Assembly: GCA_936450465.1 (NCBI GenBank)
Contig: OW388302.1
Span: 58,716,459 to 58,780,458 of the forward strand
DNA: 64,000 nucleotides
DNA from: Gibbula magus
Lineage: Eukaryota; Mollusca; Gastropoda; Trochida; Trochidae
Direction of reading: 5' to 3'
A program made the translations under genes and the position numbers. Every line of letters begins with the position of its first letter. The stretch's first letter is position 1. Below, piece after piece: positions 31,666-42,338 of the stretch. The notes under the pieces were generated by a model, which searched no databases, was not told where the DNA came from, and saw nothing but the letters and a program-made list of their open reading frames with translations.

Positions 31666-32090
31666 ATCAGACTCCAGTCTGGATGGAAGAGAAAGCCAGG
31701 AGGAAAGCGGCAAGGGGACCGCCAGAAGATGGAAGACAGGTTCAACGACTCGGATGAGGAACGGAATCCGGGCAGGCAAGCTTGACGGGAGCGGCTCGCC
31801 CGGAGAGTCAGGAGAGAGAGGAGAGTAGCAGCTCTGAGGACGGAGTTAATAGAGAGCATCCCGGGTGCGGGAGTGATCAGACACAACCAAGAAGCGTCCA
31901 AGGAGCCTGAATCACCCGAAGTGAGGTGAAGTGATTTCAAAAGTATTTCACTTATATTGCGGTTGCTAGTATTAAAGCAGGGAGAAAGCCCGCAGTGAGA
32001 GTCACCCGAAATCCCGTCCTACAGATCAGGGAAACCAGGGGGACCGGGACGAGCAGCAGCTTCAGCCGGAAACGCTGGGGACAGTGTAAC
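31666..32090 (+). mobile_element. PHD/TatD-family GC-rich fragment with SINE tail insert
   Basis: Homologous to 28160-28440 and to 1430-1740, with GCCTGAATCACCCGAA at about 31905 and again AGAGTCACCCGAAATCCC at about 32000 on either side of a SINE tail. Frames are broken. It continues the DNA after the integrase fragment. Confidence 0.7.
31921..31995 (-). mobile_element. truncated SINE tail with short target duplication
   Basis: About 75 bp of SINE 3' tail between two copies of TCACCCGAA, a probable target-site duplication of at least 9 bp. Confidence 0.75.
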
Positions 32091-32640
32091 GAACAGTGTG
32101 TTACCTCCCAGAGTGATGTTAGCACTGGACTGACATTTTGTTTGGCCTCCTTTGACACAAGTTCCGCGATGTGAGTGCTGGGGGTTTTCCTCCTGTTTTT
32201 GTTGACAGTCAGTGATGGTCCAGGATGTAACTTCCGCTCGTGCATGTGGAAGTTGAACATTCAGAGTACTTCGGCTTTTTCCGTAAGGGACGTTCGGGAC
32301 TGTCACTGTTTCATGCGGAACTATTTCGTCTCAAACAACGGAAGTTGTGAGACGGCACGTTAGTCTATAAATGGCCAGGCTAAAAAGTAGTCCCCATTCA
32401 TCAAAAGTAATTGCTTGCTGTGTTTGGAAGATGTTTGGTCTTAGATCATCTTCAAACCCAATGTTCTACATGCCTACTCCATGATTTGTATGTTGTTCAT
32501 TGCAGACCGTATTCTTTTTTAATGAATGTGTATATGTGTACTTATGAAACTTGCTATTGTGCATTATTAGACATAGTTGTACTCGGCCCCATGAGGGTGT
32601 TCGTGCAATAAAATTCTATTCTATTCTATTCTAGCTAATA
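32091..32640 (+). other. possible LTR-like or LINE-3' sequence
   Basis: Starts TGTAACGAACAGTGTG right after the GC-rich block and has TATAAATGG at about 32362 and CAATAAAATTCTATTC at about 32608, ending in (TTCTA)n at 32614-32635. The first part could be an LTR of the Gypsy-type element, and the end looks like a LINE tail with a pentamer microsatellite. No second copy is in the window, so neither is certain. Confidence 0.35.
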
Positions 32641-32889
32641 ATGGCAACTTTTCCGTGTGGTTGCTAAGAATGGATAACTCTTCGCTGTAATGGCTAAGAA
32701 TGACTTATACTGGCAACTCTTCTGTGACCTTGCTAAAATGGCACTAAATGTGTTAAATATGACAGCAAGATCGAAAAAGAGAACTCCCAAAAACAGTAGG
32801 AAGTATTTATCTTGAAGATCGAGGATTTTCATCGTCTGGGGAGATATCATAGATTATAAATATGCAATATGTCTTCTCTTCTCATTCTT

Positions 32890-32990
32890 GGTTACCACGG
32901 GTTTTATATAAGCTCCGTTATTCTCCACTATATCACTCCAGTGATATTATAGCGGAGGGAAACGGAGCATATATAAAGCCCTGGGTAACC
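32890..32990. repeat. imperfect 101-bp palindrome
   Basis: GGTTACC at 32890 pairs with GGTAACC at 32990. The arms match over about 48 bp with a few mismatches (for example GCTCCGTTATTCTCC against GGAGGGAAACGGAGC), leaving almost no loop. It may be a tiny MITE or a foldback structure. Confidence 0.8.
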
Positions 32991-33194
32991 GAGGATGTCT
33001 CTTCTTCGAGTATCTCAAACTTTAAAACATTGAATCTGAAGTAGTTTTCCGAGAAGGATTCCAGGATTTCACTGATGGTGAGAAGGTTGAATGGCTGAAT
33101 TCTGTGACTCAGACTGCTTTGAAACAATGGGCTCTGGCGACATTTCCGAAATCTTTAGGGATGGCATGGGTGATTTGAGCACAGTCACCAAGGG

Positions 33195-33412
33195 GCGAGG
33201 TGAGGTGATTTGAGCTTTACCGCCGCTTTCAAGAGTATTTCACTTGTATCGCGGCTGCTCGTATTATGGCAGGGAGAAAGCCCGTAACGCCATGTGGCTA
33301 TGCATTGCGGTGAAACCTGCGAGCATCGGCTGGAACTAGCGAACCATGGGTGGTACTACGCTGAAATTCAGTGTAGCATTGCACCCAAACCGAACGCGCT
33401 ATCCCGCCCCCC
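33195..33412 (-). mobile_element. SINE with internal deletion
   Basis: Reverse SINE with tail and body up to CATTGCACCCAAACC, then directly CGAACGCGCTATCCCGCC, so most of the tRNA-like head, B box included, is missing. It adjoins the second Tc1-like transposase. Confidence 0.8.
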
Positions 33413-34472
33413 CGACAGGCCAAGAAGCGGAAGAGTGAGTGACCACACCTGGTGAAGATCGCCACATCCGGGTGATCCACCTTCGCAACCGCTTAGTCAT
33501 TGCAACGTCAACGGAAACAACAGGACTTGGATGCAGGGTTAGCAGACAGACCAAAGACTTCGGGAACATGGTATCCGAGCCCGTCGGCCCGCCCGCTCAA
33601 CATAGAGTCAACAGATTGGTCTGGGCCTGGCGCGTTTATCGTTCGAGTCATGTTTTCTGACGAAAGCAGATTTTGTCTTTACAACAACGATGGTCGACGA
33701 CGAGTATACCGAAGACTTTGTGAACGATTCACGCCGAATTGCATAGATCAAGTCCAGGCATTTGGCGGCGGGGGCATAATGGTATGGGCCGGAATTTGCA
33801 GCGGCGTGAGAACAGGCCTTATTATTCGGGGAAACTTGAATGCCCAGCAGTACCGCGATGAATTTTGAGAACAGTTGTGCAGCCATTCATCCCGCAACAG
33901 CCTCGAGGAATCATCTTCCAACACGACAATGCGAGGCCGCACACTGCGAGATTGACGCAAGATTTCCTTAACAATGCCAACATTCAGGTCTTACCATGGC
34001 CAGCCTGTTCACCGGACATGAATGCCATAGAACACCTGTGGGACTACCTCGTTCGTCAAATCAGGCAACGTCAGATGCCTCCAGCCAACCTCCAAGAACT
34101 CTAACAATGCCTCCTGGACGAGTGTCAGCCCATCACCCCCTACGTCAGAGGTTTGACGTCCTCAGTCCGGAGACGTGTATTCGCATGCATGGTGGCAAAT
34201 GGAGGGCATACACGATACTAATGTGACTTTTAGATTTGGGAACTTCTACCGACGGGTTTCATTATTTGTGCTTTTATGAAATTTCAATTATGGACCCACA
34301 GGTCTTTACACACCTGCCCTGGACATTGTTACTGCTTGATTATTAGGAATTTATAAACATGTTTACAGAAATTATTTCTAAAATAAAATATACAGATTTG
34401 AACTTCCTGTGTTTAGTTTTTCTGCAATCTTGTTTTAAACATTGGTATCGTTTCTTTTGGACACAAGTTTAT
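33413..34472 (+). pseudogene. second Tc1-like transposase, decayed
   Basis: Shifted frames read PGEDRHIRVIHLRNRL, VMFSDESRFCLYNNDG (first Asp), FGGGGIMVWAGI, IIFQHDNARPHTARLT (second Asp), SPDMNAIEHLWDYL (Glu) and a C-terminal GGHTRY-like end near 34220. Several frameshifts and stops (near 33655, 33868 and 34104). The N-terminal HTH is missing, cut at the SINE. The right TIR TGGTATCGTTTCTTTTGGAC with ACAAGTTTA ends near 34472; no left TIR was found. Its right end is close to but not the same as the TIR of the element at 29.0 kb, so it is a related family. Confidence 0.85.
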
Positions 34473-34478
34473 TATTAT

Positions 34479-34660
34479 TTTTTTTAAGATGGATGCACTT
34501 ACAAAATTGAACGAACATTTCCTGTCATGCAATACCTGCACAGATATCGTCGAAGTCCTGTGTACTATCGGCTGTCAGCATACATTCTGTAGAAGACGAA
34601 ATACACATAAAACTCGAAGAGACGCTACCGTTGATCAGTGATGTCAACAGTTGAAGCCCA
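34479..34660 (+). pseudogene. RING-finger (TRIM-like) gene fragment
   Basis: After a T-rich run ending in AAG, ATG 34491 reads MDALTKLNEHFLSCNTCTDI and then CTIGCQHTFCRR. C-x2-C and C-x-H-x2-C spaced in this way form the first half of a RING finger as found at the N-terminus of TRIM-type E3 ubiquitin ligases. The frame breaks just after FCRR, so the second half of the RING is lost or shifted. Directly right of a Tc1-like TIR. Confidence 0.55.
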
Positions 34661-34830
34661 GTTCCCTTATACAAGGACTTCTGGATACATTCACCTCTCA
34701 GGCAGTTACAATGTTCGTACATTCTCCACTAAACGTTCAAATTGGTGGAGTAGGTGCTTGGAAATAAATTGTCTCATTAATATTTGTATACGAATCCATT
34801 AGCGGCGAGATATTTAATTTCCTTAACATA

Positions 34831-34975
34831 CGAGGTGAGGTGAGTTCAGTGTAGCATTGCACCCAAACCTTACTGCGTGTAGAACAGTTCTCTACTGCAG
34901 ACAAAGTTGCCGTGACCCTGCCAAGATTCGAACCCCGGACCTCTTGATCCGAAGCCGAACGCGCTATCCAGCCCC
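34831..34975 (-). mobile_element. SINE fragment with internal deletion
   Basis: Reverse SINE: a little of the tail, a large deletion, then GTGTAGCATTGCACCCAAAC to the tRNA-like head (CGAACCCCGGACCTCTTGAT). A short tail-type repeat piece (CATTAGCGGCGAGATATTTA) lies just left at 34797. Confidence 0.85.
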
Positions 34976-36312
34976 ATCACCTGTCAGTCAGAATATTGAC
35001 AATAATATCAACAAACAATAATAAAATAGAGCCACTGGCTCTGTCGCTCAGGCTTTAATTATATTAACTACTTCAAAATGTCAACTTCTAGGTGAGAGGT
35101 ACACCAAATAGGAAGCAATTTAAAAGGAGAAGAGGAAATTCTTTGAGGCCAGAGATAAAATCTCCTACAAATAAAGACATTCTAATTCATCATTTCCTTT
35201 AAATTACCTCCCTTTGAAGAGCACATAAAATCTGAAGATGAAAGTAGCTTTTCAGCTCATGACCTCTGCAAGTCCAGAGCTGCCTACAATCATATCGGGT
35301 AAAGTGTAGATATATACAAAATACTCCAAAACTGCTAATGTTTAGGTGTACCACTCGATGAAGTTAGTTTGATACTATTAGTAAGTAGATATCATGCTCT
35401 GGTTTGACAACAATAATCATTGTCTGACTGTCTACTAGGGTAACTCTTGAACTTTGTTATAATCTAACTCAGTCAGAACTCCATTACTCTATACAGAAAT
35501 GTACGAAATTAACATTTTATATATTTCCAGAGAAGAGGTGTACAATTTGCAACATTGGTGTACAATCATATTTCAGGACTGTAAAGTGTACAAAATACTC
35601 CAAAAGAGTACAAGTAGGCAGCCCTGTGCGACCTATATTTGGGGTCGCAGGATCACAAAATCTACAATGTATAATCACAATTGGCTAGTCTCTAGGGTCC
35701 GTGGTTTTTGAGAAGAAAATGAAAATAGGTTTTCAGGTCATGACCTATATTTGGGGTCACGGCCAGATGAGCTAACAACTGTTTATTTGGCATCAAATAT
35801 TTGAAATATGCGTTGTCTATCACTTTATGATGTTTATACTGTTTGACATCACTATCGCTTAATTTCATACAAGTTTCCTTCTTATTACCACGGAAATAGG
35901 TAACACGAGGGTAGGTCTTAATAACATTCAAGGATAAAAGTGATTAAATGAACTCGTGACCTTGACTTCCAATAATCACTATTCATTGTGAATAACAATC
36001 ATGTAATTATTCAATGTGTTAAGTGTTGAAAAAAGGCATTTTCGCAAACTTCTTGTTTAGGTCGTGACCTAACTGTGACCTTGACCGTTGACAGATTTTA
36101 GCGAAAACCTTTTCAAATCTTGGCCTTTCTCCATAGTTGATTCAAACCAAATAAGAGCCTGATAGTAACAATTTGTTTTCAAGTCATTGTGTTTTTCAAA
36201 AACGATTTCAGAACTCGTGACCTTGAGTTTTGAACATGCCAAGTAAGAAGTTATGTTTGTGTTCAAACATTCTTGGGAAAAGTTAAAGCCAATACAAAAC
36301 GCGGCGGCGATG
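34976..36312. other. spacer with dispersed GACC-rich repeat
   Basis: No gene. Contains decayed copies of a dispersed repeat with phrases such as GACCTATATTTGGGGTC (35622, 35741) and CAAAATACTCCAAAA (35318, 35590), related to the 145-bp tandem repeat at 57.95 kb, and GTGACCTTGA phrases at 35955, 36075 and 36217. Confidence 0.55.
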
Positions 36313-36358
36313 GAGTGAGCGAGTTATTGTTAAACGCCGCTTCGGCAGCATTGCAGCC
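36313..36358 (-). repeat. short tail-type repeat
   Basis: GAGTGAGCGAGTTATTG with AACGCCGCTTCGGCAGC. A second, more decayed copy lies at 36826-36892 (AGTATTGCAGGCATTAGCAG). Confidence 0.65.
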
Positions 36359-36419
36359 CCGACTTGGTCTAGATCAAAGCCGCTACAGGCTGCTAACCAG
36401 TTGTCACCACTAAGCCTAT

Positions 36420-36730
36420 CCCGTTATAATTACAACAGATCTACACGTATGCTTATTACAGGATGTACCGTTGTAATCCATCTCTATTCCATACAGTTTC
36501 AGTATCACCTCCGCATTTCCGTTAAGTTGATTGATCTCTATTCTTTGCACGACGCTACTCTCAGTAATGGCGGATAAAGTAGCTTCCGCGAAGCAGGGTG
36601 CGTTTATGCGACTGCATTCGTATGGTATGGAAACATCGCTCATACCGAATACAATTTCTGTCCATTTTTCTTTCATTCCTAATATTAAGATAAAGAAAAT
36701 ATACAGATGTGTATCATAATAAACTGTTAT
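36420..36730 (+). repeat. MADKVASAK-type coding-like repeat
   Basis: ATG 36567 reads MADKVASAKQGAFMRLHSYG in a frame open from 36531 to 36719. The DNA is homologous to 4603-4660. It is either the leader of a dispersed element or the 5' part of a duplicated gene. No domain recognised. Confidence 0.45.
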
Positions 36731-36892
36731 ATAAGATAACCTTTTTTCAATTGATGGCAAATTCTGACATTATTAGCGGCGTGAAATTCATTCATTTCAT
36801 TTCTCATGACAGGCCTCATTCATTGTTTTGAGGGAGTTCATTATTGCTTCACCCCCATGAGCAGTATTGCAGGCATTAGCAGTGATAAATTT

Positions 36893-37089
36893 AAATTTAA
36901 TTTAGAGTTATTTAATTTTGTTTGACATAAAACAAATAGAGAAACGAAATGAAGGCCGTATATAACCCTTATTGAAAATAATTGTCACTATCCCGATAAA
37001 CAGTGCAACAATAAATATTGCCAAACCAATGAAACATTACAAATAACCGTTGATTTTTTTAAATTAAACTATTTAATTTTTAAAAAGGT
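36893..37089. other. AT-rich spacer
   Basis: Nothing recognised. Confidence 0.4.
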
Positions 37090-37510
37090 TTGCTTTGAGA
37101 ACAGAACAGAACAGAGTTTAATTCGTATATTTTGCCATGAGACAAATAGTACAGTGGTCATAATGTTTATGATGTCAAGTAAACGAGAGCGCTTATCGCT
37201 TTACAGAATTTCTTAATCTGAACATTTTTTCACAGAGGAGAGCTAGCTTATATAACAATTCATAATTTTGAGTAGTAAACAGATACATAAACTTTAACAT
37301 TGATGGGTACTTATAATAATATACAGGTAAATATATTATACGCAGTTATTGATAATATGGACATATTAGCAAAATATGAAATTCATCTTCCTCCCCTTCT
37401 GTACAGAATTCGCATGAAGCGTCATTAAAATCTAGACCATTGGGTAATCTACATCTATTAATTTTAAAATCATTCGAACATCTAAATTTCGTTAGAGCCC
37501 TTCTTAAATT
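37090..37510 (-). pseudogene. LINE 3' end fragment, minus strand
   Basis: Minus-strand reading FRCSNDFKINRCRLPNGLDF followed by SCEFCTEGEEDEFHILLICP, the Cys/His motif near the C-terminus of CR1/L2/RTE-like LINEs. The 3' tail shows the pentamer GAACA repeated at 37102-37116. Stops follow; only the last part of the element is present. Confidence 0.6.
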
Positions 37511-37544
37511 TGATGGTTGAATTGAACTTAGTTATTTTTCAGGT

Positions 37545-37800
37545 TGAAGGAGGTGACTTGAATGGAGAATATGACTTTGATGAAGACAAACATGATATTG
37601 ATGAAGATATTGACTTTGATGGGGAAAAAGACTTTGCTGAAAAAATTATTTTGATGAAAATATTTGCTTTAATGGATAAATTAATATTAAATAAAAAAAG
37701 TTACCTAAATAGAGAATACATTTTTATGAAAAAAGAACTTCAATGAAAAAAATTACTTTGATGAAGAAATCGGCTTTGATGGTACAAATGACTTTGATAA
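37545..37800 (+). repeat. Asp/Glu-coding degenerate repeat
   Basis: Variants of GACTTTGATGAAGA and GATATTGATGAAGA follow each other, coding an acidic stretch (EYDFDEDKHDIDEDIDFDGE). It seems to be a decayed short tandem repeat; a real acidic protein is less likely. Confidence 0.5.
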
Positions 37801-38906
37801 TGGTTTTTATAAAGGAGAACTCCTTCAAACTACCAGTACATACAAGTATCTAGGGTATACACTTTTCTAATCACCTCTCTTGGTCTCACCACACGAAACA
37901 GGCATCAACACAAGCATTGAAAATTCTTATAAGTATCTACAAAAACATGCGATCTCTAGGTGATATGTCATTTAACATCCTTTTCAAAATATTTGATATG
38001 AAGATAAGCCCAATACTTGTGTATGGATCTGAAATATGGGGATTAAAACAGTATGATAACATTGAAAAGATACATTTATATGCATGTAAAAAGTTCCTTG
38101 GTGTTAAAACAAGCACATGTAACACGATGGTCTACGGAGAATTAGGGAGATTTCCATTTATCCGTCTATTAGAGCTATTAAATATTGGATAAGGTTATTG
38201 GATATGCCCTGCCACAGATATCCCAAGAAATGTTATGATATGATGAATAATAATGATAATAATGGTAAAGTAATTGGGTGACCGATATTAGAGAGATACT
38301 CAACAAAACAGGATATGGGCTTATTTTGCACAGCCAAAGTGTAGATTTACAACCACAGTTTATTAGTTCATTTACACAAAGAATGAAGGATATATACTTG
38401 CAATCCTGGTCAGAATCCATGTCACTATCAACTAAATGTTTATATTATAGACAGTGGAAATATGAAATGTCTTGAAAGTTATCTTTCAAAAGTTGATGTA
38501 AAAAAGTTTCGTACTGCCTTAGCTCGTTTTCGTTGTTCATCCCATGAATTGTTTGTTGAAACTGGCAGATATGCAGGCATTGCAAGAAATAACAGAATAT
38601 GTCAAGTTTGTAATTAAAATGCTGTCGAAGATGAGCTACATTTCTTGTTAATCTGCCAAATCTATAAAAGTCTTCGGATGAAATACATTAAATCATACTA
38701 TTAAATGTACCCTAGTGTAACAAAACTATTATCACTGTTAGCAAATACTAATACTCGAGTACTACAGAACCTTGCAAATTTTTATTTATTATGCAATGTT
38801 ATATAGGAAAGCCATTGTACCAGAACAAAATCTGTAATGTGATCTACTCTTGAATGTACCACAGGCCTGTGGCCTTATAAGTACCGAAATAAAGATTGAT
38901 TGATTA
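37801..38906 (+). pseudogene. LINE C-terminal region, plus strand
   Basis: Frames read LKILISIYKNMRSLGDMSFN, KISPILVYGSEIWGLKQYDN, CKKFLGVKTSTCNTMVYGEL and GRFPF, then in other frames FTQRMKDIYLQSWSESMSL, RFRCSSHELFVETGRYAGIA and ICQVCN with a following EDELHFLLICQI. This is the post-RT part and terminal Cys/His motif of an L2/CR1/RTE-like non-LTR element. At least four frameshifts. 3' end: AATAAAGATTGATTGATTAT at 38888-38907, a (GATT)n tail. Confidence 0.8.
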
Positions 38907-38999
38907 TGTAGATTGTTATTTGATTGTTAAACATTGTTCATGCTAATGTCATATTGTTACATTGTAATTGCTTGTCATTCGATATAGCGGTTCAGATAC

Positions 39000-39490
39000 A
39001 CAGTTATGATAGATATAGATATGCAGACAGACAGACAGATCTATTTTATTATAATGTCACAAATTAAATATACATTGTAAAAAGCATGTTTAAAAGACAT
39101 AAACTATAACTTAAACAACGAGCCAAATGTTGGCTAATGAGACACTTTACAAGATAATCATAAATATAGGTAGGTAAAATAGCAATGCTACAGGTTTATA
39201 TTAGTAATTAAATAAGTAAGTAAATAGATATAAGAATTATAAAAATAATTTCCATCTATAAACCATATTTCTAATGGTGGTACAGATGTATTTTATGCGT
39301 TTGGGGCTATTTTTCGTTAACAGTTTGATAAAAAGATCTAAAGGCCCCGTTCAATTATAAACATCTTGATTAAAATTACTTCTGAGATCGTTGTAAAAGT
39401 GGCATTCTGAAATAAAATGAACTTCAGTTTCCACATTTTGACAAAATCTACAAAATCTACGCTCTAATGGCGTGGGGTCTTGGTAATATA
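39000..39490 (-). pseudogene. LINE 3' end fragment, minus strand
   Basis: Minus-strand reading PLERRFCRFCQNVETEVHFI and SECHFYNDLRSNFNQDVYN, another version of the terminal Cys/His motif. The distal end carries (CAGA)n at 39025-39038 as the tail. It has its own subfamily sequence, different from the 37.1-kb fragment. Confidence 0.6.
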
Positions 39491-41556
39491 TATATAGCAA
39501 AGCATGTAAGTGAAATTATTAATATAAAGAGTTGATTTAATTGTGCTATATGAGTAATACATCATGTGCGACATATATTCACAAGATACTAGGTTTACTC
39601 ACATATCATATAGTTCATAAACAAAGATGTGATCTTAGCATACATTCTTTACATGATGCATAGGATGTAAGGATGTGTGACAAGCTGATTTAATGTCCTT
39701 TTGAGTATTACACGACTTGCGATAGATGTTCAATAGATATTCAATGATTATGTGGCAATTTATTTGAGAGAAGTTTATTCACATACCATGTAGTTCATAT
39801 ACAAAGTTTTAACAAAGATTTTAACATACATATTCAGTACCTGTTGCATTGAATGTAATAAGATGTTGATATAAGTGTACTATTTGAGTAGAATATTCCA
39901 TTTGCGACAGGTAGTTATGAAACTCATGACGATTGATTACTTATCACACTTCAATGAAATTCTAAAATGCTCTACACGATAGCCGGTAACCTCCCATCAC
40001 AGTACCTTCACCACTAGACTTTAACTCAGGACGTTCAAGCTCAATTCACTACTCAATTTAATATCATGGTAATTGTCACCACGAATGCGATACCTACACT
40101 ATTAAATGTTAAAGCGAACTGATTTGTTATACGATCTTGGAATACAAAACTGTGAAAAGATGATATAGGCAAAATCTTTTTGCTTTCAAGATTGTATAAA
40201 ACAGGTTTACTGGTGCTTACCGTTTTCTTGTCTTTGGCATAGTATCTAATATCCAGTGACATTAATATTACCTTAATGCATTATAAACTCACTTACCTAC
40301 ATAGGTAGTTTAACTATACCTCGTTACAAATTATGGGTTATAATGATTCAGCTTAAAATAATGACAAAGGGAAATGTATGATCTTGAAAAATATCTATCT
40401 CATATTTTGGTTTATATCTTCATCACACTTTAATAATTTATTAAAAGAAAGTTCATCGTATAGCCTGCAATATTTAATATTAATACTTTATTTCAAACAG
40501 AAAATATCGCTACCTAGATCAAACTATCCATATGCTGTCACCACGTGTTAAGTTATACACATTTTGTCAATATATGTAAATCTTTTTAACCTTATAATGC
40601 TCTGTTGTAGCCTTGAGTTTATAGAAATATTCAGTATCATCATAACTAGTGTCATTATCCATTAAATTAACCTAATGTTCAAGCCAACTAAGGGTGGTTC
40701 TTAATGTTACAAACCTGAAATAATGTAAAGCGATATCGCGTGTTTAAATCCTATCAATGGACTAGAATAATTCATTTTAAACGTCTAGAATCGTATGCAC
40801 AGCTGATTATGAGAGACCATTATTTAACAACATATAAGGTTCTTAATGAATAGACTTACAACTAATATTTTCCAGGATGCTTTGTATATTATAACATATC
40901 AATTATGTTTGAAGTAATTATATTGGCATTATATATTTACAATGCATTTACCATTGAATAAATGTGATTTGAATTCATGCAACTAAAAATAACAAAACGC
41001 GATAAAGGCAAATTTTCACAATCACATGTTGCGAACACATAGGTATTGTTCGTCATAATTGTAGATTAAATCTTGATACCCCTAGCTAATCAAATTGGCG
41101 CCAACCAGTCTGCCGTCGTTATATATACAAAATGGCGGGAGGGTACAATTAAGACATGGTTCAATGGTGACAAAACACAATTATTTCTCCCACGTAAAAT
41201 GTCACCACAAAATTCAGTTCTTGAATGTAATGGAATATACATGCCGTTAAACAAATAACGCCTTTGTCTGACAATGGAAAGCTAAACCGAAATTAATTTA
41301 TTACCCCTAATTAGCGGCAGCCAAATGAGATTCACTGGCATTACGCAACTCAATACACGCTGTGCACGGGCCGTGATCACAACTTTTTAATTACCCTATT
41401 CTGTTCAGATACACAGACAGACGGTTTAGGTTTCACCTCACATAAAATATATATAGATATACACACACCTTTTAGGGTTATGAGAGACTGGATAAAATAT
41501 AAACATGGAAAGTTAATGCTATATATTTTAGTATAAATATACATACATGAGGCCCC
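39491..41556. other. AT-rich intergenic DNA
   Basis: About 2 kb without a supported gene. Short open frames at 40053-40262 (minus) and 41073-41258 (plus) show no domain. Confidence 0.5.
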
Positions 41557-42338
41557 TTTCTCATGCACACCTTTACTTAGGTGAGTAAATTTACGTATGT
41601 ATGTAAATGTATTTGGAGTATGTAAACGTGTCATGAGAATGCAATTACATACATGAGTATTTTTGCACGAGGAGCAAATTTACATCACCTCAAGAGGTCA
41701 TGTAAATGTTAATTTACATATACTTCCCATGCAAATTCTGTCATGTGACCATTTATCAAACAATTTCCAGAGAAATGAAGAATCAGGGACATGAGAGAGT
41801 GAAAGTTGCGGTTGTACACCCTGAAAAGGACCTACTGAAAATGCAAAAAGAAGCAGAGAACAAGCGCCAAAGGAAGGAATCTTTGCAAATTTTATCATCG
41901 ACCCGTGGGCATTTCCCTGTGAATCGGGCATACTTTTAGATAATGCCCGCTGGTCATGTTTTATCCTACACTTATTTCCTCATCATATCAGGTAATATTT
42001 TCATACGATAAATATGTGACACCACCAAACCCTTGTCTTCTCTTTGAACCATACTCTCTTTTCTTGAACAAGACTCAGGACAATATATGTACCCTGAAAA
42101 TAGGGGAAATCCCTTCTCCTTTTGGAGGTAAGAAGTCTTAACATCACGAAATCTGGTGCGAGAATGAATCTATTCATACCTTTTCGTTTATATAATGTAT
42201 AACATGGCTGTATGTAATTCACAAATACAACATATTGCTCTACTACATGAGAACAAAAAGTATATTTACTATTACACGTGTATGTATATTTACATAGTGT
42301 GTAAATTTACTCATGTATGTAAATTCGTGCATGAGAAA
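41557..42338. mobile_element. TIR-bearing element at the left edge of the triplication
   Basis: TTTCTCATGCAC at 41557 is matched in inverse by GTGCATGAGAAA at 42327-42338, and GAGTAAATTTAC and TTTACATACATGAG recur in opposite sense inside the ends, so the terminal repeats are imperfect over some 50 bp. It encodes nothing recognisable. Only this first copy has both ends, because the 2,984-bp duplication starts within it at 41781. Confidence 0.6.

Noticed and set aside
36400..36770. Histone-like or chromatin protein start
   Set aside because: MADKVASAK is too short and the frame shows no further similarity.
37510..37746. Acidic protein gene
   Set aside because: Sequence is a degenerate short tandem repeat with early stop and no start context.
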